A DNA stretch of 64,000 bases from Acidianus ambivalens (lineage in GTDB: Archaea > Thermoproteota > Thermoprotei_A > Sulfolobales > Sulfolobaceae), in contig NZ_CP045482.1 in the NCBI RefSeq assembly GCF_009729015.1, positions 1,484,001 through 1,548,000 on the forward strand, given 5' to 3'. Both the position numbers and the translations under genes were made by a program. Below the pieces are notes generated by a model. It was given only the letters and a program-made list of their open reading frames with translations, had not been told where the DNA came from and made no database searches. Positions 49,847-58,471 of the stretch are shown piece after piece; within the stretch, counting starts at the first letter, position 1, and every line of letters begins with the position of its first letter.

Positions 49847-51136
49847 TCATTGAATTTTCATGAAATTGTATCTAATTCTCAGCCCTTGGGCTTCAACAGA
49901 GTCACGGGGAAACCCGTTACCCCTCCGCCCCTTTAGCGGGATAACCCCAACCCACACCCGCGGAATATCACGGATGTGGGGAAACTCGCACATCTTGAGG
50001 TAGATGTTGAGAGATGCGTTTAGTTGTCTATCCATGGTGAACCCACATCTCTCGCAATGAAAAGTCCTGCCAACCTTTCGGGAAACCCATCCACATCTGG
50101 GGCAGGACTTGGAAGTGAGGTGCGGGTTCACCTCCTTCAAGAAGGAACCGTAAAGAGGAGCCTTATACTTTAGCACACGGTGAATTGACCTCCATACAGT
50201 TTTCGAAATCTTCTTGGACAGTTTGTCGCTAGCGTCTCTAAACATCTCTTGCTTATTCAGTTTTTCAACAGCAAACAACGTGAGAGGATACATTTCAAGC
50301 AACTTATTCACGAACCTGTTAACATAATCCAGCACACGGTTCCTCTCACGGTGGGAATACTTCCTCAACAACTCCTTCCCCTTCCTACTGTGCTTTGAAG
50401 CAAAAGACTGTATTCTACCCCTCTTCAACTCCATACCGTACTTCATACTGTACAACTCCTTCATTGAAAACGTGATAAACTTCTCACCATCGTAAGCATC
50501 TAGAGTATAAAGGTTACTATCAATAGAGAGAAAGTCAAGGGGAGTAAACCAAGGTAATCTGTAACGAAATGGTAAATACACCTTATCCTCCTTAATTATG
50601 GGCTCACCTAGTTCAAGCCCTTTAACCCGCTTAGAAAACCAAGTGTGAGACCAAGAGAATTTGACGTATTCATAAGGTCTTACAGTAATCCTTACGCTCT
50701 CGCCATCAACCTTCCTAAGAGTTGATTTTACCCTAACGTAAACCTTCTTCAATCTAGGTTTCATCAGTGACGCTTGTCCCTTCTCAGCCCTCCTCTTCCA
50801 ACTCCTTAAAATGGAATAAGCGTCGTTTATTGCCTTATCCACGTAGTGTGAAGCTAAGTTGTTGATCTTCTCTAGCTCATCCCTCAAAACCTTGTACACT
50901 TCCTTTTTCTTAGGCAAGGTTATTTTAACCTTAGTGAGTACTTTCTTTCCCTTCTTCACTTCTTTTCTCTCTACCTTCACCTTCTCCCATAACCAGTCTA
51001 ATGCTTTCTGTAGTAGCGTCTTGTAGTTCTCTAGTAATATCTTGCTTTCCTCCTTCTTATCATTCTCCAAGGAGTAAGTTAGGTAAATGTACTCCTCCTC
51101 TGGTTGGAGTGATTTAATTCTTAAGTTCTTCGACAC
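49847..51136 (-). CDS. tnpB: IS607-type TnpB
   Basis: 429 aa. RuvC-I is LSIDSNLYTLDAYDG, RuvC-II FAVEKLNKQEMF, zinc ribbon CPRCGWVS...CERCGF. The last motif reads MDRQLNASLNI, with Gln where most TnpB proteins have the second Asp of DRDxNA, so the RuvC site may be incomplete. It overlaps tnpA by 23 nt. Confidence 0.87.
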   Translation of the reverse strand: MSKNLRIKSLQPEEEYIYLTYSLENDKKEESKILLENYKTLLQKALDWLWEKVKVERKEVKKGKKVLTKVKITLPKKKEVYKVLRDELEKINNLASHYVDKAINDAYSILRSWKRRAEKGQASLMKPRLKKVYVRVKSTLRKVDGESVRITVRPYEYVKFSWSHTWFSKRVKGLELGEPIIKEDKVYLPFRYRLPWFTPLDFLSIDSNLYTLDAYDGEKFITFSMKELYSMKYGMELKRGRIQSFASKHSRKGKELLRKYSHRERNRVLDYVNRFVNKLLEMYPLTLFAVEKLNKQEMFRDASDKLSKKISKTVWRSIHRVLKYKAPLYGSFLKEVNPHLTSKSCPRCGWVSRKVGRTFHCERCGFTMDRQLNASLNIYLKMCEFPHIRDIPRVWVGVIPLKGRRGNGFPRDSVEAQGLRIRYNFMKIQ

Positions 51137-51695
51137 ACTTTTTCACCTTTTCGTATTTTTGACTCCTCATTCCTTGCAATTTTCCGCTAAATGATACTAG
51201 GATTGAGATTAGGTCTTCTACTAGCTCTTGTTCTGGTGTTTTGTCTTCCATATTAAGAACTACTATTTCGCAATTATGTGCTTTGCACACTTCCTCTATT
51301 ATCTCGAAACCAAACCTAACTAGTCTGTCTGGGTAAGCTATGACTACTTTCGACACCTCGTTGTTCAGAATCATCCTTAACAACTTGAGGAATCCTTTTC
51401 TCTTCATGTTTAATCCAGATCCAATGTCTGTTATTACTTGGTCGTATTCTTTGACGTTCTCCTCTAGGTATTTTACTTGGTTTACCAGGTCGTCTTTTTG
51501 TGTGTTTGATGATACCCTAGCATAAAGTATCACTTTCCTCCTTCTTACAATACCCATCAGTTTTTCTACGTCCTCTTCTCTGAACCTCCACTTCCCGCTC
51601 TGTAGTATTACTGGTTTGATGTAACCCTTCTTTACGTAGCTCTGTAAAGTGCGGTATGATATTCCTAAGCGTTGGCAGACTTCTTTAGGTTTTAA
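51114..51695 (-). CDS. tnpA: IS607 transposase TnpA (serine recombinase)
   Basis: About 193 aa from ATG 51695 (MLKPKEVCQRLGISYRTLQSYVKKGYIKP, a MerR-like DNA-binding helix). The serine recombinase domain has the nucleophile in YARVSSNTQKDDL, with IAYPDRLVRFGFEII downstream. A TTTATATA box lies about 30 nt upstream. With TnpB it forms the mobile IS607 unit. Confidence 0.88.
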   Translation of the reverse strand, partial: LKPKEVCQRLGISYRTLQSYVKKGYIKPVILQSGKWRFREEDVEKLMGIVRRRKVILYARVSSNTQKDDLVNQVKYLEENVKEYDQVITDIGSGLNMKRKGFLKLLRMILNNEVSKVVIAYPDRLVRFGFEIIEEVCKAHNCEIVVLNMEDKTPEQELVEDLISILVSFSGKLQGMRSQKYEKVKKCVEELKN

Positions 51696-51820
51696 CATTG
51701 TAATTAGTTTTACATACAAAGTATATAAACTTCACGGTTTATTGGAAACTGTTGGCAACGGCCTAATCTGAACTATAAGTTTCTTATTCTCTGTGTTTTC
51801 CTTCTTTTCTTTGAAGAGAA

Positions 51821-52023
51821 GGGGGCGGAAAGCCTCGCCAGATGGATAGCCCCGTGTTTAAATCTTTTAGTGACGCTATCGACGCTCCTTGCTGAATGGG
51901 ACTGTGGGAGGAGCAACCAGTATCTCCTAAGGGACTAGAGCTTGGTGATGATCTCTCTGACCCTCTCGACTGCGATGTAATCCCGAACCAATGAGGAGAA
52001 CCTCGCTAGCGCGAGGAAGTCAG
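51821..52023 (+). mobile_element. non-autonomous TnpB-type element (MITE A)
   Basis: 203 bp with the GGGGGCGGAAAGCCTCGCC left end, GATGGATAGCCCCG, and the right end GCGAGGAAGTCAG at 52023. The interior shares TAGTGACGCTA, CGACGCTCC and GGGACTGTGGGAGGAGCAAC blocks with MITE B (54362-54688) and encodes no protein. The first few bases (GGTTAA) of the normal left end are missing. Confidence 0.72.
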
Positions 52024-52483
52024 TCTGCTTTACGAGCTCTTTATAAATCAAAGTTGAATTTAATGGAAATTAATAAGTAAGCTTAGTATCTAAGAAAATG
52101 AGCTAAACCGCAAAACATCTAAAAACTGCCTTAAGGAACTAGGAATTACAGGCTTTACAGTTATCTAATTTACTTCTTCCGCAGGCCATTGGTTACTGAA
52201 CAGAATGCTTTCTAAGAAGTTTTAACTACTGAGATCCCTCTTATTCCTTCAACTAAAATGTGAAGTTTTATTATCAAATTTGTTAAATTCCAGTTTTAAA
52301 TACTTCAGAGTCGATAGTTATTAAATACAAAAATTACAGATTAAGAATTCTTAACATTAATGAATGACCAATTTATTAAATTTCTTAATTACTAAATAGT
52401 TATTATTTTTCTTTCAATCTCTACACATTACTTACTCCCGTGCGTTAGCAGTCCGGCAATGACAGCGACATTATTCAATCCAA
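52024..52483. other. intergenic region without recognisable content
   Basis: About 460 bp of AT-rich DNA between MITE A and the vapC gene. Several short frames, all with stops; no RNA or repeat signal. Confidence 0.4.
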
Positions 52484-52879
52484 CTATTCATTTTCTATAA
52501 ATAAAACATTATCAAACCTTTTATCTTTCAGCTCTTTCTCCATTTTGAACAAAGCCTTAACTTTTAGACCTTTAGCTGCGGCAATAACAGAGGCATCAAG
52601 TATAGAGAGTGAATTATTACACTTTACCTCAACTATATAATCTGAGAAATCTAAAGCATTAACCAACTCAAAATAGCCTGAATCTAATAATTTCTTAACC
52701 AACTCCTTAGCTTTACTTATTCCGTATTTCCTGCATATTACGTAAGTTATTTCAATTAATGTTAAGTTAGTAATTACAGGCTTTAATTTTCCATCCTTGA
52801 CCAATTTAAGAAATTTTTCACCCAACTCAGATCCTTCTAAAACCTCAACTATTAATCCGGTATCAACAACTACTCTCAT
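52484..52879 (-). CDS. vapC: VapC-type PIN-domain toxin
   Basis: About 131 aa from the ATG at 52877-52879 (MRVVVDTGLIVEVLEG). PIN acids lie in VVVDTGLI, LTLIEITYVI, LSILDASVIAAAK and the C-terminal KELKDKRFDNVLF. The frame is open to 52900. The toxin gene overlaps vapB upstream by 17 nt. Confidence 0.83.
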   Translation of the reverse strand: MRVVVDTGLIVEVLEGSELGEKFLKLVKDGKLKPVITNLTLIEITYVICRKYGISKAKELVKKLLDSGYFELVNALDFSDYIVEVKCNNSLSILDASVIAAAKGLKVKALFKMEKELKDKRFDNVLFIENE

Positions 52880-53108
52880 CTTCTCTTCTCGACCTCTCAA
52901 ATTCTTCCCTTATACCTTTTGCGGAACCCAAGAGGGAAAAAAGTAACTGCGGGTCCTTCTTTAAGTTCTTATTCTCTTCATAAAAGGATATTAAATATTC
53001 TACAGTATCGTTCAGACTAACCCTCTTTCCCTTGTTTAACTGCAGCTCAGCTGAAATCTTAACCAATTTCTCCTTAACTTCCTTGCTAACCCTTATAATT
53101 TCACTCAT
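52863..53108 (-). CDS. vapB: VapB-type antitoxin
   Basis: 81 aa ribbon-helix-helix-like protein (MSEIIRVSKEVKEKLVKISAEL...KRVSLNDTVEYLISFYEE). An AT-rich TATATACATATAC-like box lies just upstream on its strand. Paired with vapC at 52484; the module lies directly beside CRISPR array 1. Confidence 0.8.
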   Translation of the reverse strand: MSEIIRVSKEVKEKLVKISAELQLNKGKRVSLNDTVEYLISFYEENKNLKKDPQLLFSLLGSAKGIREEFERSRREDESSC

Positions 53109-53166
53109 AAGATAAACTCTACGTATATGTATATAAAGTTTACATTGTATACACTACTTAGTCGAT

Positions 53167-53319
53167 TCTTCAATCCCTTTTGGGATGCAACCATCACTCT
53201 TAGAAGCAGTTAAAATACCTAAGAACTTTATCTTTCAATCCCTTTTGGGATGCAACTCTAAATTAGAAAAGTACAGAATTCCAACCAATGATAACTTTCA
53301 ATCCCTTTTGGGATGCAAC
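53167..53319 (-). CRISPR. CRISPR array 1 (3 repeats, 2 spacers)
   Basis: Repeats at 53167-53191, 53232-53256 and 53295-53319 share the 25-nt unit which on the minus strand reads GTTGCATCCC-AAAAGGG-ATTGAAAG. The copy farthest from the leader has two terminal mismatches, as distal repeats often do. Spacers are 40 and 38 nt. The leader lies to the right, so the array reads leftward. Confidence 0.93.
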
Positions 53320-53557
53320 TGTTTGTTTTATTAACCTCTGTCCTTATTTTCTCTTTTCTCATTAATAAGTTTTCATTACACCTCTTAGTTCTTCATGCGA
53401 CCGATTTTCCTTGTAATTTTAATTTCGTAATACGGTCGCATGGTCTTTTTCACTAATTGAAAGAGAAAATGTATTTATAAGGCTTCAATTCTTCTTTTGA
53501 TTCTCGCAACGGTCGCATTGAGGCTAAAACTTTATCGCTTTTAAACTCTTAATAAAA
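53320..53557 (-). promoter_or_regulatory. CRISPR leader 1
   Basis: About 238 bp nearly identical (roughly 95 percent by eye) to leader 2 at 56373-56611, in opposite orientation. Contains CATGCGACCG at 53394-53403 and its inverse at 53433-53442, plus another GCGACCG half site at 53510-53519. A TTATAAATA box lies between the outer and inner sites. These should be binding sites for an array regulator or for Cas1-directed spacer insertion. Confidence 0.85.
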
Positions 53558-54361
53558 CTCGAACCTTTTCCTACTATTTATCTGTATTAAACAATTCAAA
53601 GATTATCACATTCATTGAATTATATTTAGATTGATGCCCTTAATATATTAACTATTTTTAAAATTAGGCACAGTTATATTTTTAAATAGATTTTTAAACA
53701 TCGTATTTTCCCTTGTTTATTCCTTCGCGTGGAAATAAAAATCGTTTATTATCGTGTTAAATTAATAAACAGTTAAAACTTTCTATCCAGCATGGGAGTG
53801 TTTTTACACTCTTGTAAGAGGTTCATAGAAACAGACGAGAGGGAAAAGAAAGAAAAAAGGAGTGTATTAGAAGAATATAATAAATGGATAAACGCTACCC
53901 TCTAAAGGCAAGCTCAAGTCGTTATTGCGACCTCTCTAATGTTACTCAAGGACTTTATCAATTATCAGCAGAGTTTTTATTACTTATAGTTACTATTTTA
54001 TAATCAGTTTATCTTATAATTTTCGGAATATAGTTATCTTTTATAATTATGGATCTACTATAACTTAGAAATATTATGATAAAAACCTTTAGGAATAGCA
54101 TAAATCTTCGGAAAATAATTGCGAATAATCTAAGAGAAGATAGTTTGCCTTATGTATTATGCATTCTGGATTTCTAGCTGATATATTAGGCCGGGATATT
54201 ATGAAGAATTAAAAGGACTCGGAATATCAATAGGTTACGTTTTTCCTTAGAATGCGCTTTACCTTAGGCAATATATCTATTTCCATTACCCATTATTCTT
54301 GCCATACTATTAACGAAATTGAAAAGAAGATTTGAGAATCCTAAACTGCACGAAGAAATAC
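53558..54361. other. decayed region between leader 1 and MITE B
   Basis: About 800 bp. The only notable frames are a 37-codon ORF at 53792-53905 (MGVFLHSCKRFIETDEREKK..., strongly charged), a 33-codon ORF at 54076-54177, and a short terminal reading YYEELKGLGISIGYVFP ending near 54250. They look like protein remnants; none can be assigned. Confidence 0.4.
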
Positions 54362-54688
54362 CTGACTTCCTCCCCGCCCTGGAAGGGCGAGGGTTCCCTT
54401 CCAAGGGGTTCATCGTTCCCACACATCGATTCGGGATTACATTTGGTGGGCAGTCGAGTGGCTCAGAGAACCCCTCCCATTTGGACAGAGTGGGTAGGGG
54501 ACTTTCATTGCTGAGCTCTAGTCCCTTAAGAGATACTGGTTGCTCCTCCCACAGTCCCATTAAGCCCTCAATCGAGCTGGGGAGGAGCGTCGTTAGCGTC
54601 ACTAAGAGAAATTTTGACAAAGAAATATTTAAACCTTTTATAAGGGGGCTATCCATCCCCGCCTGCGAGGCTTTCCGCCCCCTTAACC
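54362..54688 (-). mobile_element. non-autonomous TnpB-type element (MITE B)
   Basis: 327 bp. On the minus strand the GGTTAAGGGGGCGGAAAGCC left end begins at 54688 and the right end GGGGAGGAAGTCAG stops at 54362. The right part retains a degenerate end of a tnpB gene and the GC-rich hairpin region (CCCTCGCCC...GGGCGGGG). The core blocks match MITE A. Long frames through it on both strands are not genes. Confidence 0.78.
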
Positions 54689-55248
54689 CCCAACTTTGTA
54701 AAGCTTTACATTTCATCAGATTTGTCACCATTCCAATAATTGTATTAATAGCATATATTATGGAAATCATCTTTATTAATGGCATATTTAATTTATTCGA
54801 TTTAGGTTTACACCGCAATATTCACCGCTTCGGTTATAATTATGATACACTTTTATCTTTCGCCTCGATCGTTAGAGATATTACCAGCTACCGCTAAAGA
54901 TAGGCAATACTTGTTAGAAGCGTTAAAATTAGAGCACGCTGCCAATAGAGATTATTGTAACTATTATTGCTACTTTAATAGCTGTAATAACTATACCGAC
55001 TATGTTTCAAATTCTTTACGGCACACTTCCCAACAAGGATTGTCTCCTCTCAAGTTGACAATTTTAGGAATTTTTGGAGCACAAGTGTAAGTTCTTATTA
55101 GCGGGATTGCTAATAAGCGAACTTTTAGATTATAATTGGCAAATACGTAAAATGATAACAAATCTGGAAAAGTACGAAAAATAATACATTTCATTACTAC
55201 GACTAAAGAAGTGATGTTGAAAATAATTCGTTGCGTATAGAGAAAATT
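54689..55248. other. decayed coding remnants
   Basis: About 560 bp. Plus-strand frames switch: RQYLLEALKLEHAANRD (about 54900-54950) seems to continue, after a shift, as a membrane helix IIVTIIATLIAVITIPTMF ending near 55065, so a membrane-protein fragment is likely. A hairpin with near-perfect 12-bp arms, GTTCTTATTAGC...GCTAATAAGCGAAC, lies at about 55091-55122. Confidence 0.4.
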
Positions 55249-55480
55249 TGGCCGTTGTCAACAGTTTCCGTTAAACCGTGAAATTAATGTCATTTGTTGT
55301 CATTCAACATTCCTAACTATCCCTTAACGAAAGTTTTGTAGCTAAGAAGAGGGCCCTACAATGTGAGGGGTTCAATGAGGCTCCTCATGTCCTGCTCCCT
55401 AACCTAGGCGTGGGGAGCCGGAATGAGGACGAGAGGTTGAATCATTCAATGAAAGTCCGACTCCTATTAGCTTATTTTAG
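55249..55480 (+). mobile_element. non-autonomous IS607-type element
   Basis: The 5' part (TTGGCCGTTGTCAACAGTTTCC, to GTGAAATTAATG) matches the left outer end of the IS607 element at 51731-51769. The 3' part has GGTTGAATCATTCAATGAAAG resembling the right end near 49840. In between lie only about 150 bp of GC-rich, hairpin-prone sequence (CTCCCTAACC, GGCGTGGGGAGCC). No tnpA or tnpB frame remains. Confidence 0.6.
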
Positions 55481-55519
55481 GAGTGAATCCCATTTAAAAC
55501 CTGGAAAATATATTCTCTT

Positions 55520-56050
55520 TCAGAAGAATACTATGGTTCTTGAATTCTTTGAAATTAAATCACAGACGTAACTTACGCAGTCCTCTTTTTTATAAATCTT
55601 CATTGCCCTGTCTTTTACTGCGTTGAATTTCTTGTTAATTGAGTCGTACTCTTCGTGGGGAATGATTGAAGAAACTAGGTGTGCTCCTGCTTCCCTAGCA
55701 GCTAACACTGCTGCAGAGCTTATCGCTTTCCTTCCTCCTGTAAAATCTAGATAATCTCCTGCCTTCAGCACTTTCCTTATTGTTTCCCTAACTTGTACGA
55801 AATCGTTAGGAGAATTAACGTCATCGAAAGGCAAGTTAATTGCCCTGACGTTTACGAAGCTAGAACAGCACAAGAGCAGGGCTTTTAGTACGTAAAAACT
55901 TTCCTCCACTTCCTTAGTTTTAACGACTAGCAATTCCTCTATTTTTATCGGGACTGGGTCGAAAGGCGCGACGTAATTTCCATCTGTTAGGTTAATCAAG
56001 GTCTCTGCTATGCCTCCGGGCGATTTTCCCAAGGTGGAGACCAACCTAGG
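55520..56050 (-). CDS. stand-alone CARF protein, Crn1-like ring nuclease
   Basis: About 176 aa from ATG 56048-56050 (MPRLVSTLGKSPGGIAETL). One CARF Rossmann domain: the STLGKSPGG loop binds cyclic tetra-adenylate and carries the serine, and DFTGGRKAISSAAVLAA is the second conserved loop. There is no effector domain, and the length matches Crn1 ring nucleases of Sulfolobales (about 170 aa), which degrade cyclic oligoadenylate and switch off type III signalling. It lies between the two CRISPR leaders. Confidence 0.75.
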   Translation of the reverse strand, partial: PRLVSTLGKSPGGIAETLINLTDGNYVAPFDPVPIKIEELLVVKTKEVEESFYVLKALLLCCSSFVNVRAINLPFDDVNSPNDFVQVRETIRKVLKAGDYLDFTGGRKAISSAAVLAAREAGAHLVSSIIPHEEYDSINKKFNAVKDRAMKIYKKEDCVSYVCDLISKNSRTIVFF

Positions 56051-56068
56051 CATGAGTATAAATAACAA

Positions 56069-56372
56069 AACAAACTAAAATGCTCTCCTTTAGAACCGAC
56101 TTTACTCTTGCTTGTTAAAAATTTTTATCATACTCGCATATTCACTGTTAAATTTAAAGGAATTTTAGTATTCTGTTTCAGAAAAAATATTTTTAGTTAT
56201 ACGACGTTATTCCGATGAGGGAAAATACGTAGTTTAAAAATTAGCTTAAAAAGATAGCTACACTTGAAAGTAAATAGTATTAAATAAAATACGAAATATT
56301 AATGAATAAAATATAACGAACGGAAAGGATTTAGAACCGTTTATCGTGGATAGGTAAACCTAAGAGTTATAT
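56069..56372. other. intergenic region upstream of leader 2
   Basis: About 300 bp AT-rich, no frame of note. It contains the promoter of the CARF gene (TTATTTATACTCATG on the minus strand). No homology to the corresponding flank of leader 1 beyond about TTTTTATTAAGAG. Confidence 0.4.
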
Positions 56373-56611
56373 TTTTATTAAGAGTTTAAAAGCGATAAAG
56401 TTTTGGTCTCAATGCGACCGTTGCGAGAATCAAAAGGAGAATTGATGCCTTATAAATACATTTTCTATTTCAATTAGTGAAAAAGACCATGCGACCGTAT
56501 TACGAAATTAAAATTACAAGGAAAATCGGTCGCATGAAGAAATAAGAGGTGTGATGAAAACTTATTAATGAGAAAAGAGAAAAATAAGGACAGAGGTTAA
56601 TAAAACAAACA
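56373..56611 (+). promoter_or_regulatory. CRISPR leader 2
   Basis: Nearly identical inverted copy of leader 1. The 10-bp inverted repeat CATGCGACCG (56488-56497) and CGGTCGCATG (56527-56536) is separated by 29 nt; a third site AATGCGACCG lies at 56411-56420. The last 60 nt before the first repeat (CTTATTAATGAGAAAAGAG...ACAAACA) are also conserved and are the expected integration-anchoring part. Confidence 0.87.
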
Positions 56612-57529
56612 GTTGCATCCCAAAAGGGATTGAAAGAACTTTATACCCGCATCTTTGTCAATGTACACAAGTGCAGTTGCATCCCAAAAGGGATTGAAAG
56701 TATGACAGTTGACAAGAAATATAACATCGTTTTTACATATGTTGCATCCCAAAAGGGATTGAAAGAAAATCCACTTCTGTCCAAGAGATACTATGCTTAT
56801 TAACGGTTGCATCCCAAAAGGGATTGAAAGATGTATGTTACGTGTTTGCCGTTGACGGACAGTACTTTGTTGCATCCCAAAAGGGATTGAAAGTAACATA
56901 TTTGTCAACATAGGGTTTCGAAATCTTAATCTGTTGCATCCCAAAAGGGATTGAAAGTTTACTTATACAAAAAGAATACGAACTGGAAATGGCTAGTTGC
57001 ATCCCAAAAGGGATTGAAAGGTGTGTCACAAACAGACAACTTACTGTTATCCAACGTGGTTGCATCCCAAAAGGGATTGAAAGTAATAACTTAGAGATAA
57101 AAAATGAACTGAAGATAGAACGTAGCATCCCAAAAGGGATTGAAAGTTTTCATCGCAATCACATTCTTCAAAAAATTCATCTAAGTAGCATCCCAAAAGG
57201 GATTGAAAGTTGATAATTATTGCGGCTATACATAAAATACTTCTAAAAGTTGCATCCCAAAAGGGATTGAAAGAAATTATTCCATCAGTATAATTATTTG
57301 CATAATTTATGTATGTTGCATCCCAAAAGGGATTGAAAGCTCTCCTTCTTCACGTTTCATCAGTACGAAATTAAAACATGTTGCATCCCAAAAGGGATTG
57401 AAAGATTTCACCCGCCGTCTTTAAATCCGTATTTGTATGCCTAGTTGCATCCCAAAAGGGATTGAAAGTTGACATATTTTTTTACTTTGTCAAATGGCAT
57501 ATCAGTTGCATCCCAAAAGGGATTGAAAG
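56612..57529 (+). CRISPR. CRISPR array 2 (15 repeats, 14 spacers)
   Basis: 25-nt repeats GTTGCATCCC-AAAAGGG-ATTGAAAG start at 56612, 56676, 56741, 56806, 56869, 56933, 56996, 57059, 57122, 57185, 57249, 57315, 57380, 57444 and 57505. Spacers are about 36 to 41 nt. Repeats 9 and 10 have A for T at position 3 (GTAGCATCCC). The array is transcribed rightward from leader 2 and ends before the effector operon, which is on the other strand. Confidence 0.97.
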
Positions 57530-57836
57530 GATAATATATCTTTAGCGATTCCTTTTAATTTTAGAGTTGAAAAACTAATCCATGTAACCACGAGTTACCT
57601 GAGCTAGCTAAAAGTTTGCTAACATGTTCAAGAATGTTTAGAGCTATTAGCTCTGCTAGGTGATGAAATTAACAAGTAATCATTAGGTATTACAATGTAC
57701 TAAGTAGTGCTAGTTATTATTTTATTTATTTGTTTAGTTAACTATACTAATCTTATAGACTAAGAACTAGAAATCGTAAATAATCTTAATTTATATTAAT
57801 ATCATAAATCATATAATAAAGAGGTAATAGAATGTT
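57530..57836. other. region after CRISPR array 2
   Basis: About 300 bp AT-rich without a gene. AGAGCTATTAGCTCT near 57639 is a short hairpin with 6-bp arms that might help terminate the array transcript. No further repeat copies are present. Confidence 0.4.
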
Positions 57837-58419
57837 TTATTCGTTTTTCAATTTAATTTTATTAATTTTATCAAGAAAATCCTTTAATTTACAAAAAGAA
57901 TCGTCTAATAAACGCTTATATACATTGTTTATAACGTTTAAATCAGAAGGTAAAATAAAGCCTCCATGTGCAAGAAAAGAATTATTCCTAATGAAATCCA
58001 TTAAGCTCATAGGAACATTATTAACACCTTTCTGCGGAATATATCTTCCAACTACGCTCTTATTATTCTTTATATACAGTACTGTAAGTTAAACCATTAG
58101 GACAACTAATAATGAAGTCTAGCGTTAAAGATGCCTTGAGAAAATTGCATGATTCCATTAAATTATCCTTTATATGTATAATTTCGTCATCCGTTAATGG
58201 GTTCTCTAATTCATCTTCTTTTGGAGTTAGTGAATTAATATTTTTTCTATCTCTTGTTTTATCTGCAATAAAGCATAATGATATATGCGCATAATCGAAT
58301 CTTAGATTTAGATTCTCTTGTATATTGCTCGCTAATTCAATTAATCTTAATGCACCGTTATTATTCCTACATTTAAAATAATCCTTATACCTAGTTAAAA
58401 GAGTGTCTAAGAAATTCAT
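57837..58419 (-). pseudogene. HEPN ribonuclease remnant (Csx1-like), frameshifted
   Basis: A 118-codon frame (58063-58419, MNFLDTLLTRYKDYFKC...) stops at TAA. A +1 shift near AAAGAATAA (about 58070-58078) resumes as NNKSVVGRYIPQKGVNN... and contains FIRNNSFLAHGG, an R-x6-H HEPN catalytic motif like that of Csx1, before ending at 57837-57839. No CARF domain is found; the frame is open about 54 nt before the ATG. It lies at the end of the type III operon and is probably the wreck of a cyclic-oligoadenylate-activated RNase. Confidence 0.6.
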
Positions 58420-58471
58420 TATATCGTCAGTGGTCGAGGTATTGCAAAGGATATTAATTAGGATATCTGTA

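Larger units (their letters stand above)
49825..51769 (-). mobile_element. IS607-family element
   Basis: Contains overlapping tnpA (serine resolvase) and tnpB. The left outer part at about 51731-51769 (element strand: TTAGGCCGTTGCCAACAGTT) is repeated at 55249 in a non-autonomous derivative, which helps place the end. The right end is placed near 49825-49840 by comparison with the same derivative (TTCAATGAA). IS607 elements transpose without target duplication, so exact ends are uncertain. Confidence 0.7.

Noticed and set aside
54264..54897. Overlapping 184-aa (minus) and 192-aa (plus) frames
   Set aside because: Both run through MITE B and its flanks. Only the minus frame echoes a decayed tnpB 3' end; neither has a plausible start or composition.
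56597..57213. Three open frames through CRISPR array 2 (56597-56944, 56838-57128, 56989-57213)
   Set aside because: They arise because the 25-nt repeat is open in several frames; residues repeat every 60-65 nt (SIPFGMQ, IPKGIES). Not genes.
57660..57720. Possible C/D box RNA (GTGATGA near 57663)
   Set aside because: No CTGA D box at a suitable distance and no C'/D' pair; a single C-box match is expected by chance.
57832..58092. 86-aa plus-strand frame
   Set aside because: It is antisense to the HEPN motif found on the minus strand in a shifted frame, which is the meaningful reading.
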